From DBFJGL01 sp048394785 (lineage in GTDB: Bacteria > Bacillota > Clostridia > Christensenellales > CAG-917): a stretch of DNA of 5,998 bases. How positions within the stretch are numbered: position 1 is the first letter of the stretch; each line of letters begins with the position of its first letter. Below the pieces are notes generated by a model. That model had not been told where the DNA came from, did not search any database, and saw nothing but the letters and a program-made list of their open reading frames with translations. Shown here in pieces: positions 5,990-5,998 of the stretch. Made by a program: the position numbers and the translations under genes. The stretch lies in the NCBI GenBank assembly GCA_048394785.1, contig DBFJGL010000014.1, positions 1 through 5,998 on the forward strand, written 5' to 3'.

Positions 5990-5998
5990 TTAAGATGT

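Overview
This roughly 6 kb window looks like an ordinary chromosomal stretch of an anaerobic, Gram-positive-type bacterium. A gut-associated member of the Clostridia is my best guess. The reasons are strong AGGAGG-type ribosome binding sites, consensus sigma-A-type promoters (one is TTGACA-17-TATAAT), a short zinc-ribbon membrane protein of a kind common in Clostridia, a nitroimidazole-resistance-type flavoprotein, and a YfcC-family carrier. I cannot name the genus from the sequence alone.

Layout from left to right. Positions 11-37 hold a hairpin terminator that closes a leftward gene (63-617, minus) for a 184-residue protein. This protein has an N-terminal four-cysteine zinc ribbon, a Gln/Asn/Gly/Tyr repeat linker and two membrane segments. 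Its promoter (690-718) and a perfect 6-5-6 palindrome at the predicted transcription start lie just upstream. A divergent promoter (893-920, plus) drives a NimA/pyridoxamine-phosphate-oxidase-like flavoprotein gene (987-1444) that is broken by an apparent single-base deletion. The two divergent promoters share an 11-base sequence at nearly the same place after the -10 box. Positions 1500-1640 hold a MITE-like or REP-like imperfect palindrome between two convergent gene ends. Two large leftward genes follow: a 514-residue YfcC-family membrane carrier (1683-3227) and, upstream of it in transcription order, an 871-residue P-type cation-transporting ATPase (3314-5929). They are 86 bases apart with no convincing terminator or promoter between them, so they may be co-transcribed from the promoter at 5961-5989.

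The window therefore holds two transporters, one cytoplasmic flavoprotein (probably dead) and one small membrane protein of unknown role. A link between the ATPase and the carrier, such as an ion pump beside an ion-coupled carrier, is only an inference from adjacency. I did not find a convincing new multi-gene system. The points most worth a second look are the paired operator-like elements in the divergent promoter region, the frameshifted flavoprotein, and the asymmetric palindromic repeat.
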